Positions 36,757-47,315 of a stretch of 64,000 bases of DNA are shown in pieces. Position numbers and translations under genes: made by a program. Numbering within the stretch: position 1 is the first letter of the stretch; the number at the start of each line of letters is the position of its first letter. Source of the DNA: Synaphobranchus kaupii (lineage: Eukaryota > Chordata > Actinopteri > Anguilliformes > Synaphobranchidae); assembly GCA_029718625.1 (NCBI GenBank), contig CM056376.1, positions 94,159,945-94,223,944 on the forward strand, in the 5' to 3' direction. The notes under the pieces are model-generated. The model was given only the letters and a program-made list of their open reading frames with translations. It had not been told where the DNA came from and searched no databases.

Positions 36757-37344
36757 TGGATTTTACCCATCGTTGTGTGTTGTGGGGCAATCATTGGTGA
36801 AGGAAGTTCAGTCTCTGTGGTAATGATCCTGCAGTCAATATCATTTACTATAGATAACTGGCATCCACTAAGGCAAGGGTGGTTCAAACCCTATGTAGAC
36901 TCGCTGCTATAGGCCCTTACCATTTGCATTGTATCCTAAATTCAGGGAATACAATGCATGCACCAAAAAATGTTGATCAAGGCGATCTATCCATTGCCGA
37001 TGCTGTATATCCACTGTTTTGTTGTTCCTCCTCTGACCCAGAGCCTGCTGTGATGCCCTGTTCACAAAGAGTATGCTGTGCCAAGATCCTGGTTCGTTAC
37101 CTGCTTGTCTTGTTAGCCCGTACTCATTCCCAAGCTATACACCGCCCACTCCTCCTACATGGACGCCACAATGACCGCATCAAGTCGCCCCAGTGTCCAC
37201 ACTAAGTTATGCATCTGCTGATTACGAACATCGCGTTTGCACAGGCGTTGAGTCATTTCAATCCTTAGCAATGAGCTCAGCTGTATAGAAACATGGCTTT
37301 AATGTTCTTAATTCCCAGCAACATGTGAGGATTCATTACATTGA
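36757..37344. other. Unassigned intergenic sequence
   Basis: Continues the host or older-repeat sequence interrupted by the solo LTR. No supported gene. Confidence 0.5.
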
Positions 37345-37740
37345 CTCGGGAGTAGTATATTTCCCCCGAATTGTAATTCCGGCTCATTGGTCAACCTCGG
37401 CCCTGGGGGGGAGGGAACGCCAATATGTTTGTTGGTTCACATACCAAATATTAATTCACATGCTAGAATGGCCTTAAGCTGATGGACAGAATGGCTTCAT
37501 CCTGAAGTGAAAGGTCGGCCTCTGGGGAAATGCGAACATGCTTGTTGGTTCACATACCAAATATTAATTAATTTACACTGACATGGGAGTAGTATATTTC
37601 CCCAGAATAGTAATTCCGGCTCATTGGTCAACCTCGGCCCCGTGGGGGAGGGAATGCCAACATGTTTGTTGGTTCACATACCAAATATTAATTCACATGC
37701 TAGAATGGCCTTGAGCTGATGGACTGAATGGCTTCAACCT
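37345..37740. repeat. Partial tandem duplication, period about 237 bp
   Basis: GGGAGTAGTATATTTCCCC with the following GGCTCATTGGTCAACCTCGG occurs near 37348 and again near 37585; TTGGTTCACATACCAAATAT occurs three times (about 37432, 37541, 37670). About 1.7 copies of a longer unit. Confidence 0.8.
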
Positions 37741-38417
37741 AAATGTGTTGCTTTAATAATGTTAATAAAGCTTTAACTTTAACGACAGTGGTCCTGACTG
37801 AACTGGATTTATTGCAATTAATCACGTGTAATGAATGAAGGTAACCATGTCACTCTGCATTTCACCATTCAGAAAAATGCTGAGACTTTTACTCATCCAT
37901 CAAACTCTTGCCATCAAGCTCAGACGGAAGAAAAACCAGAAACGTCACCACCACTCCAGGACCAAGGTTGCCTACCCCCTGCATTACACTATAAAAAATG
38001 TTTTAGGACTGAAAATAGCATGCGCACACTGTGCTTTGCACGATTGAAAAATGCATCTGTTTAAATAAGATTTTGTTTAGATATACAGTATATCGAAAAA
38101 AGAATATATATATACAGCTCTGGAAAAAATTAAGAGACCACTCCAAATTTTTCTTAAATCAGCATCTCTACATGTATGGCAGCCATTCCATTCCAGTGTC
38201 TGTTGAATTCCAACACAAGCACACCTCATTCTACTTAATGAGGTATTGATTAGGTATTGATTATTGATCACCTGAACCAAATCATATTTAACGAGGAAAA
38301 GTATAAAAACCACTGCTGCGGTCATCACTATCCTCTTGCAATAGGACCAGCGGGATGGCATAAAACAGTGCTAGTACTACCTCAAAAGTAATTAGAATCA
38401 AAAAATAACTATTGACC

Positions 38418-39432
38418 ATGCCAAAAGAGTTGAAAAGAAAAGTTTTGAGTGAGGAAAAGAAGGGTTCAATTCTGGCTTTACTGGCAGAGGGATACAGTGA
38501 GCGTAAAGTTGCTTCTAGCCTTAAAATTTCAAAGACAGCGTTTCATAAGAACAAGGTCAAGCAGCAAACATTGGGGACAACAAAGCTACAGACTGGCAGA
38601 GGGCAAAAATTACTCTCTATTGACCGGGATGACCGGCAACTCATTCCAATGTCACTCAACAACCGTAGGATGACATCGTGACCTACAAAAAGAATGGCAA
38701 ACAGCAGCTGGGGTGAAGTGCACAATGAGGACGGTTTGAAACAAGCTCTTAGGGGTAGGGCTGAAGTCGTGCAAAGCTAGAAAAAAGCCCTTCATCAATG
38801 AGAAGCAAAGAAGAGCCAGGCTGAGGTTTGCAAAAGACCATAAGGATTGGACCGTAGAGGACTGGAGTAAGGTCATCCTCTCTGATGAGTCCAATTTTCA
38901 GCTTTGCCCAACACCTGGTTGTCTAATGATTAGACGGAGACCTGGAGAGGCGTACAAGCTACAGTGTCTCGTATCCACTGTGAAATTTGGTGGAGGATCA
39001 GTGATGATCAGGGGGTGCTTCAGCAAGGCTGGAATTGGGCAGATTTGTCTTTGTGAAGGACGCATGAATCAAGCCACGTGTAAGGTTATCCTGGAAGAAA
39101 ATTTGCTTCCTTCTGCTCTGACAATGTTCCCCAACTCTGAGGATTGGTTTTTCCAGCAGGACAATGCTCCATGCCACACAGCCAGGTCAATCATGGTGTG
39201 GATGGAGGACCACCAGATCATGACCCTGTCATGGCCAGCCCAATCTCCAGACCTGAACCCAATTGAAAACCTCAGGAATGTGATCAAGAGAAAGATGGAT
39301 GGTCACAAGCCATCAAACAAAGCCGAGCTGCTTGAATTTTTGCACCAGGAGTGGCATAAAGTCACCCAACAGCAATGTGAAAGACTGCTGGAGAGCATGC
39401 CAAGATGCATGAAAGCTGTGATTACAAATCAG
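38418..39432 (+). pseudogene. Tc1 transposase, frameshifted and interrupted
   Basis: It starts MPKELKRKVLSEEKKGSI with an N-terminal helix-turn-helix (EGYSERKVASSLKISKTAF). A stop at about 38679 and a frame change separate this from the catalytic part, which resumes before 38881. First Asp is in ILSDESNF, second in FFQQDNAPCHTA and Glu in DLNPIENL, with 34 residues between the second Asp and the Glu (DD34E), so all three catalytic residues survive. The C-terminal end (SMPRCMKAVITNQ) is cut by the Harbinger insertion at 39433. It cannot make a working protein as it stands. Confidence 0.9.
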
Positions 39433-39658
39433 GGCCCGTATTCACAAAACATCTTAAGGCTAAATGTAGCTCCCAACTTGCTGATTTAGGAGAAACTCTT
39501 TAAAAAAATGGGCGTGTCAGTCCTAATTTTAGGACTCCTAAATCTTTGCTCTAAGAGTATTTCACAACACGTTTTAGCGCTAAAACCAGCTCCTAAATCT
39601 GTGAAAAGTTAGGGGTAGTCAAGAGGACTCCTAAAACCAAATCACAAACAATCCTAAA

Positions 39659-39946
39659 ATGGCTGCTGCCGGCAATCCACCTCGTAATCGCGTCAACATT
39701 TTAGAAGCATTGAATGATACCGAGCTTTTAAAAAGGTATCGCCTTAATCGCGAGGGCATTATGATAATCGTAGAGCTAGTCAGGGATGCAGTCACTTCAC
39801 CAACAAAGAGAAACAACCCAATAACACCGGAGACCAAGGTTCTGACAACTCTACGCTACTTAGCCACAGGGAAAATTCAGCTATGCAGCACAGACGAACG
39901 GGTATATCTCAGTCATCTGTCAGTAGAATATTACATCAAACAATAA
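39659..39946 (+). pseudogene. HARBI1-like Harbinger transposase N-terminal fragment
   Basis: 95 codons beginning MAAAGNPPRN. ELLKRYRLNREGIMIIVELV, NNPITPETKVLTTLRYLATG and KIQLCSTDER follow the conserved N-terminal helical region of HARBI1-type transposases. The DDE catalytic core normally following is missing; the frame ends soon after a SQSSVSRI-like segment that is shifted. Internal deletion is likely. Confidence 0.85.
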
Positions 39947-40140
39947 ATGCTCCCCTCCAGTGCCCAAGGACATTTATACACCACTGAAGCAATAGGCGAT
40001 AGAGCCTTGGGTGCTGAATCTCCTCCTAATAAATGCAATAAATATTTCAAATTAAAGATTACATGTTAATATAATCTGCGATGACATGTATAGCGAGGTT
40101 CATTTATGTATAAATACATTTATGTTCATTTTTGTATAGG

Positions 40141-40344
40141 CTAAATACATTGAATGATAGAGAATAAAACATTGTGGTCTAGTGTAGTTGAAAATAATTG
40201 GCCTAATGTCCTATTACCTGTGGCAGTTGTTTGTCGCTTGAATTCTGCAATCTCTGCCCTCGTCTGAGACTGCAAAGAATACCAGCGCTTTTCACAGTCA
40301 TCGGTGGTTCTGGACAGAAGTGGGAAAGACGCATTCATTTGCAA
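40141..40344 (-). pseudogene. Harbinger Myb/MADF-like accessory protein fragment
   Basis: The minus-strand phrase TTDDCEKRWYSLQSQTRAEI followed by AEFKRQTTATG resembles the Myb/SANT-like DNA-binding protein encoded beside Harbinger transposases (related to NAIF1). About 50 recognisable residues, convergent with the transposase remnant, as expected for this superfamily. Confidence 0.6.
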
Positions 40345-40829
40345 ACATATATTTTCCTACGCTTCTTTTTTGGTTTTTGAAGTTATCCAAACTCCAAATT
40401 TTCCTTTAATAATGCCTTTCCTTTCATGCACAAGTTGGGTCAGTATATTATTCTTGGTTACATGTTTAATCAGTGACACTTAGCCTACATTTTTATTTTA
40501 AAATCTTTATTTGAATATGGCAACATGATACCTCTTTCTACAGTATTTCTATGATGAAATCACTGACAAAGACCCATCCCCTATCAGCCAATCACTGTGG
40601 GCATAGTCAGTAAGCTTGTTCATGAAACATGACATCATCCATAGCAACGAGGTCAACCCCGCCCTTTCTCTTAGCTTAAGATTTCTCCCCATTCCTTAGT
40701 AAAAGTTGGTCTCAGCAGCTTTGTGAATAGGTTTTAAGAGGAAACTCTTAGCTAGAAACTTTTACTGCTATTTGGGAGAACTCTTAGTGGTAAGATAAAA
40801 TGATTTGTGAATACGGGCCCAGGATTATT

Positions 40830-41478
40830 ATGGGGTGCCAAATGTTAAATAAATCTTAAATTTTTAACCAAGATTTGTGATAAAATAAATATTTAGTTTA
40901 TATCTTAAATCTTGGTTTAAAAACCAAAGATTTAAGATATAAGCTAAATATTTAATTTAGAACACAAGATTTAAGATATAAATAAATTGTTTTTTTTGTT
41001 AAATATTTAACTGTTAAACACAGATTTGTGGTAAAAAATAAATATATAAATTAAATCTTAAGTCTTGCTTTTGGAAAATGTAGGATTTAAGATTTAAGCT
41101 AAATCTTATTTTTTAAAATAAGTATTTATTTTTGAAACCAAGATTTGAGATTTAAATTAAATATCTATATTTGACTAAATATTTGTTTCTGAAACAGAGA
41201 TTTAAGATATAAGCTAAATATATACATATATTTTTAAATATTTATTTTTGAAAACTCAGATTTAACATTTAAGTTAAATATTTAGGACATGCTTATTTGA
41301 GATTTATCAATTAAATCTGAAAATATCAACTAAAAGGTTTATTTAGCATGTCAGTTAAATCTTGGGAAAAAAACTCATATTTAGCATAAATCTTCAGGAA
41401 AATGGCACATTTATGCTAAATCTGAGAAAAAAACACAGGAAAAACGTGTTGTGTTTTACTTTACATTTGGCATCCCAT
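40830..41478. mobile_element. AT-rich non-autonomous element (649 bp)
   Basis: Ends ATGGGGTGCCAAATGT and the inverse of ATGGGATGCCAAATGT (one mismatch). Flanks GGATTATT (40822-40829) and AGATTATT (41479-41486) look like an 8-bp duplication with one change, which would fit hAT-like integration. The interior is built from many imperfect copies of AAATCTTGGTTT / AAGATTTAAGATATAA-type words in both orientations. No open frame of note. Confidence 0.75.
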
Positions 41479-41903
41479 AGATTATTCCACCAAATATTGA
41501 TTTTAGAACTCTTCTTAAATTAAAACATTAGTATTGTGTTTAAAAATTTATATGAACTTGTTTTTTTGCATTATTCGAGGTCTGAATACACTGCATCTTT
41601 TTTGTTATTTTGACCAGTTGTCATTTTCTGCAAATAAATTCTCTAAATGACAATATTTTTATTTGGTATTTGGGAGAAATGTTTTTAGTAGTTTATAGAA
41701 TAAAACAAAAATGTTCATTTTACTCAAACACATACCTATAAATAGTAAAACCAGAGAAACTGATAATTTTGCAGTGGTCTCTTAATTCTTTCCAGAGCTG
41801 TTGGCTATATATATAATGTTTTGTGTATAAAGGAAAAGCTTGACACGTCTGAGAATGGTGTCCATTTCCTCTCCAAGCCCCAAAAATCACATTCCACATT
41901 CAG

Positions 41904-42337
41904 ACATCAAGGCATGGTGTATACCAAATGAATGCTCGGGATCTACCCTTCGAGGACATGCATATGATGTTACGGTTTTCACAAATAAAATATATTATTT
42001 AATGACTGGAGTCATACTGGACCATTCTTTTGTCTAAATATCTGTAGATTGAAACTGGAATCACTATTAGAGCCAGTTAGACCCCAGAGTTTGATTGGAC
42101 TCTTTTTAAAGAGAAATTTGTGCTGTTTAATTTGATGTGGAACACTTTGTGAGGAGTAAATAGGAACACAGTCTTTTGGGGTTTGGAGTTTAATTAGGAC
42201 ACATACATCACCAAGTGGACATATAAGTCTTTAGTCATTAAATAATAGATATTTTCTGTACAAACCCATAAGATCATATACATGTACACGAATGGTAGAT
42301 CAAGAGCTTTCATTTGGTATACACCATGCCTTGATGT
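41904..42337. repeat. Inverted repeat, about 108-bp arms
   Basis: The left arm starts ACATCAAGGCATGGTGTATA (41904) and runs to about 42011. The right arm is its diverged inverse at about 42229-42337 (roughly 80% by eye), with a spacer of about 220 bp. Probable foldback element, ending 10 bp before the duplicated tigar upstream copy. Confidence 0.75.
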
Positions 42338-42346
42338 GTCTTTTAT

Positions 42347-42597
42347 ATAGTTCTGTGGAGCACAATTACGAGAGTGCATATTGTCCACTGCATTATGGCT
42401 TCTGGCAGTCTTCCGGGACCAGCCCTATGACCAGTAATCCTGATGTTGTACAGGAGGAACCTGCAGGACCGGTCATAGGACCAGCCAGGGATAGGAGGGG
42501 GCGGGACAACGGAGCTCTATATGGATAGGACTAGTCACTAGTGTAAGTTACAGACAGTGGCTTCATTAGAGGGAAAGGACTGGTTAGTAAAGTGAGC
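42347..42597 (+). repeat. Duplicate of tigar upstream/5' leader segment
   Basis: Aligns without gaps to 50885-51135 over 251 bp with 11 differences counted by eye (about 96%). The second copy ends 24 bases before the tigar ATG and includes a GC-box-like GGGGGCGGGAC. This copy has no exon 1 coding sequence after it; the match stops at AAAGTGAGC. Confidence 0.95.
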
Positions 42598-42859
42598 ACT
42601 TTCAAAAGGTGAAATCCTTATCTTGATGTCTTATTTCGAAAGGTTGATGAGGGGCTCTGAAATATGTTTGATAATGCTATTAATTTTGATCCATTTTTCA
42701 GATATTTCAAATTTATAGTTCATGAAACATCTATGCTCAAATGAAAGTACATATGATGCCCATTCAGAAACTGTTAAAATTATATTGATGTGCATTCTAC
42801 AGCAAGTGCTGCAGGCATTTGAACTGAGGTCCTTTTTGGCACAGAGCACTATTGGCCAT
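42598..42859. other. Unassigned sequence before the LINE
   Basis: AT-rich. Some of its 3' end may already belong to the 5'-truncated LINE. No gene seen. Confidence 0.4.
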
Positions 42860-43769
42860 TCCAAGCTTCATTCCGCCGTTCAATTCCGGCTTTTACCCAG
42901 GCCCTTTCTTGGGAGTGTATTTTGACCCGAGATTAAGATGGAGAGAGCATATTAGAAGGGTGGAGGATAAGTGTAAGAAAGTGATAAACGTTATGAGATG
43001 TCTTGCAGGAGTGGGATGGGGAGCTGATATTGCATCACTGAAATATATATATGTAGCTCTAATTAGGGGTGGGCGGTATGACCTAAAATTCATATCACGG
43101 TATTTTTCACCTTTTTGACGGTGATGGTATTATATCACGGTATTTTCACGTTTTGGGAGTAGTCTGTCCTGTCCCTTTATGTAAATAAAAAGTTAATATT
43201 TTATAATATAATAAGTACATGGTATGTACTATCCTTATCAAATAGAGACATGGGAGAGTATTATGCATTCTCAAGAGCATTTATTTGTCAAAAAACCCAA
43301 AGATCTTTAAATTATCAGTATCGGCTGCCTACAAACAAAACTAAAATTAGCAGTTCTAGCAATAGAAGAAGACTTTTGTGGTCACATGGCAGCTGTGAGC
43401 CAAGTTGCATCAGGGAACACAAAAACACACAAATGAAAACATCAAGGCACTGGACTGGATTGTACAGAGTATCAGCTACTAAGCACAGTGAAATATTTAA
43501 ATGACGTGTTATCCACAATATCCAGAGCAACTTTGAGTGAATGAGGTGGTGGGGATTTCATTCACTTCAATACAACGCATCAGCTGTTGTTGGGGATTGC
43601 GTGACCTTTTTGGAGATGGTCAGGTCACTATAACAAACAACACAAGAACAGTGTAAAATGGTTCTAATATTTTCACAAAAACTAGCTAGAACTCTGACTA
43701 AACTAGCCATTAAAGTTCTCTGACAGGAACACCAGCCTGTCAGTGTCAACATAGTTTCTTATAGTTTCA

Positions 43770-46232
43770 CTAAGCGACATTCAAGTTCTTTGCCAGGAAC
43801 ACCAGCCTGTTGACATTTTCTGGCTTCAGTGATGCCCTGGAGCTTGTCACGATATTGCCCCCCTTGCTGAATACACGCTCGGAGGGTGAGCTTGTGGCCA
43901 GGATACATAAGTATTGCTTCGCCAGGCGGCTGATGCGGGGGAAGTGGGAAGAATGGAGATGCCACCACTGAAGTGGATCAGACCTGTGGTCAGCCGTCGC
44001 AATCAGCAGGTAGCTGTCTAGCTCCACGCCAAAGCCCTGCTGCTTTGATGGTGCACTGCTGCTGCACTCTTCAAAGAAACTGGCCAGGCTGATCTTGGTT
44101 TTTTTCGGTTGTGGAGAAGGAGCAGTGCTCTCTTCCATCTCGCTTTGGCCCACTGTGGAAGAGGCCTCCGTGGCTGTCTTCTGCTCCAGTGCTTTTGCTT
44201 CTGTAGCTGCTCTGTTCTTCACTTCCTCCAACTCTTCAGGTGACAGGTAGGTGGCCTTGAATGGAATGTTGCCATGGAGAGCAGCTTGTTGGTGGCAGGA
44301 TCTTGGTATTTCTCATTTAGATACTCCAGGACCTTCTTCTTGATGTCCTCACTCAGTCCTGTTTTGTCTTCTTCTGGCTTCAAAATCTTTGAATTGAACA
44401 GATGCAGGACTGGCTCGACATACGACACACTTACATACTCCTCTCCTGACAGGGCATCTGTGAAGGCTTGCAGAGGCGTCAGTGCTGTGGTTATTGCCTC
44501 CCATACCTTGATGTCTTGCCAGGTAGGTATAAGGTGACGTGACTTTTGGTCTGCTGCCAGGACTTGGGTGACAGCCTTCTCCTGCTCCAACATCCTCTCC
44601 ATCATTTTGACACGGGACCCCCACCTGGTTGGGGATTCTGTGACCAGCTTGTGGGTGGGCAGGTTCAGCTCCCTCTGTGCAGTGGTCAGGGCCTTCTTCT
44701 TTTTCCAGCTGTAGGAAAATGTGCTGACCACTTTTTTGCACACACCTGTAGCCCGTGCAACTCGATTATCATTTTGGACACTCCTCTCTGGAAAGTAAGC
44801 AGAAGGAATACAAATATTATCATAAGTGGAAAGTAGGCTATTATAATTGAAAACACTTAATACACCATTGATTGTAGAGCAGCATAAGTATTTGTATGGC
44901 CACACTTAATATCAGCCTAGCATTACAAATTGAATAAGCCTGGCCTAGGCCTACATATTGTATGTATGTTGGTCAACATTTTGCCCATTCCTGCAAAAAC
45001 TGTACAGCTTTTTCATTTTAAAAACAGATATTGTGCATAGGCTACTTATTATATTTTTTTCATGTTCTGCATTGTAAATTGTCATTGGGATTTATTACAC
45101 AACATAAATATTTCTATTTTATCTATTTTTTATATTTATGTTTCTTGATTTTTTGACTTGCATGCTTTTTACTTTACTTTCATATCTCTCTCTGTTTATT
45201 GTATGCAGTATGCACCAATATACCGAGGCATTCCTTGTTTTGTGAAAACTTATGAAGCTAATGAAATGAGTCAATGACAGAGCAATTATAGCAACTGCAA
45301 ATAATACATTGTGTTTTGTAGTTTTTGTAACTTACCAATAGCGATGTGCAGTCTGTGTCCAAAACATGCGAGTCTTGGCCATTTATTGATCCCTAGAGCG
45401 CACACCATGTTTGCGCCGCTGTCAGTGGTCATGCACATCAGACGCACTTCATCCAAGCCCCAGGCAGTTAGCGTCTCCTTCAGTCCGTCTGCAATTAGTG
45501 CTCCAGTGTGGTCGTCGGGGAAGAAGGCGGTCTGTAGGCATCTGTTGCGCAACTTCCAGTCATTATCATTGAAGTGGTGAGGCTGTTATATGGCTCAGTG
45601 GTCCGGCTGGACCATAAATCAGTAGTGGCCGTGAAGGCTTCAATGTTGTCAATTTCGTTCATGACTTTGTCCCGAACCTCCGTGTATAGCTCTGGTAGTA
45701 ACTTCTGGCTAAAAACCTTGCGACTAGGCAGCTCGTATTTTGCATCCAGAGTGCGCACCATACATCTGAAGCCGTCTCTCTCTACGGTTTGAATGCGCAC
45801 CATATCCTTAGCAATGTATTGCGTGATTGCCCTAGTGATATCTTTACATCTCTTACTAGTCTTGTCGTAAGGTGTAGCAGCGGTAAACGAGGCCTGGAGT
45901 GACAGGTGTGTGGTTTTGGGACGTGCGCTTGATCCACCAGCGCTGCTGGTTGTCTTCCCGCTGGTTTTGGCCCAGGTGCGGGTCGCTTCTTCAAATTCAC
46001 GGATGTGCTTATTTTTTAAGTGATGGAACAGGTTGCTTGTGTTTCCACCTTTTGCTGTCACGTTGTGGCGACAAAGCTTGCACAATACTGTAGTTTGCTC
46101 CGTGTCGGATGATTTAAACCCAAACCAGTTCCATATAACGGAGGTGCCCCCTTTTTTTGAAACGAGTGTTTCCTCTCCTGTCACTGTGGCAGCCTCGGCC
46201 GCGGTCTCCGACTCCGACATATTTTCACTCAT
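43770..46232 (-). pseudogene. hAT (ZBED-type) transposase, two exons, two frame lesions
   Basis: Starts at ATG 46232 (MSENMSESETAAEAA). Exon A, 46232-45336, encodes a BED zinc finger (CKLC...HHLKNKH, near residues 50-75), then LHSF-type helical sequence and the RNase-H-like catalytic region (FTATTDLWSS; after a frame change near 45570, CMTTDSGANMVCAL and CFGHRLHIAI). The intron 45335-44788 has GTAAG/CAG sites and joins HIAI to ERSVQNDNRV. Exon B, 44787-43770, ends in the dimerisation domain (YLCILATSSPSERVFSKGGN, IVTSSRASLKPENVNRLVFL). A second single-base frame loss is near 44261 (FHS/KATYLSPEEL). Only these two lesions were noticed, so it may have become inactive fairly recently, or these are sequencing errors. 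Confidence 0.9.
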
Positions 46233-47315
46233 CTCTTTTTAGACCTTCTTTCCTGACCTTTCTTCACACGTTATGTTTCGCCAGTTGTCTCTTTGATTAG
46301 CCGATACCCAGCTTAAGTGGTTAATTTAATTGGTCAGCGTAGCCGCTCCTTTTTTTTTTTTTTTTACCACGCACCTTGCATGAAGGCAGCTGCAGGCTGA
46401 TGTAGCGAATATGTTTTATTTTATTTTATTTGCCACAAGATATATGGGCCATTCTACAAAAGTCATGCAAATTGCTGTCCCTCTCTGATAAAAGTAAGAA
46501 ATTGACCAATAAAATCTTTCAATGCTATATAATTAATTAGATCATGTTATGTTTTAATATAATCCAAGATATAAATTGCAGTAATAATAGTTACATTTAT
46601 CCTAAATCAACACTTATACTCTTGGGAGTATAAATTCCTATTGGGAGATGGCTGTCCCCACTATCAACCCTTAAACTGGTGCATTAAAAAATAATATCCA
46701 AAATATTTTTGCAAATTATTTGACTTGTCTCATTCAATAAAGCATGTGAATCTTTATCAAATATAAGTTAAAATAATGCAATCTATTTTGTAATAAATTT
46801 TATAATTCAAAAAACCTATCAAAAAAATGCTGTCCCCAGTTTTTATGTCACAACCGAAACATACACTGTTTGAGTCTGTGCAGTGAACCTGCTTGTAGCC
46901 ACACACCCCTTTTTTTAACCAGGAAATTAGACAGCCTTCATATGAATCAAGGCCACATGGTGAGTAGCTAGGTTTTAGCGTTTTGATATAATTGTCCTTC
47001 AAAGTATGAAAATTAGTCTGTGGCTTTTAGAGACGTCACACCCAAACACCCAAGTTTTCATATTAGAGAAAAAAAGTTGATTTCATAACTGTAGATTTGA
47101 TTAAAAGGAAGGTGCATCTGCACAGAGAAGTGGTTGCTAACCATGTGCTTGCTAAATCTTTTGTTTTGTGGCCGAAATTAGCCAAAATTGTCACAACCAA
47201 AACAGTCACTACCGAAACAAATGGTATTGTTTTGACAGGCCTGTTTCGGTTGGTGACATTTGTCCGTAAATTGTTATTAAAGACAATAAATAGTGAGACA
47301 ATCAATGCATATGTA

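Larger units (their letters stand above)
39433..40819 (+). mobile_element. PIF/Harbinger element with CAG target duplication
   Basis: Inverted ends GGCCCGTATTCACAAA, flanked by CAG at 39430-39432 and 40820-40822. A 3-bp CWG duplication is known for Harbinger3-type fish elements. Length is 1387 bp. It carries remnants of both Harbinger genes in opposite directions: a HARBI1-like transposase N-terminus (39659-39946, +) and a Myb/MADF-like accessory fragment (40141-40344, -). It sits inside the Tc1 transposase coding region. Confidence 0.88.
38115..41801 (+). mobile_element. Tc1-like transposon carrying two later insertions
   Basis: Left end CAGCTCTGGAAAAAATTAAG after TA (38113-38114); right end is its inverse, CTTAATTCTTTCCAGAGCTG, ending about 41800. 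The right flanking TA is mutated. It contains a degenerate Tc1 transposase, then a Harbinger element (39433-40819) and an AT-rich element (40830-41478). The remaining 3' part (41487-41801) is typical Tc1 tail sequence. Confidence 0.9.

Noticed and set aside
38077..38361. Minus-strand 94-codon open frame
   Set aside because: Lies across the Tc1 terminus and untranslated region; no domain.
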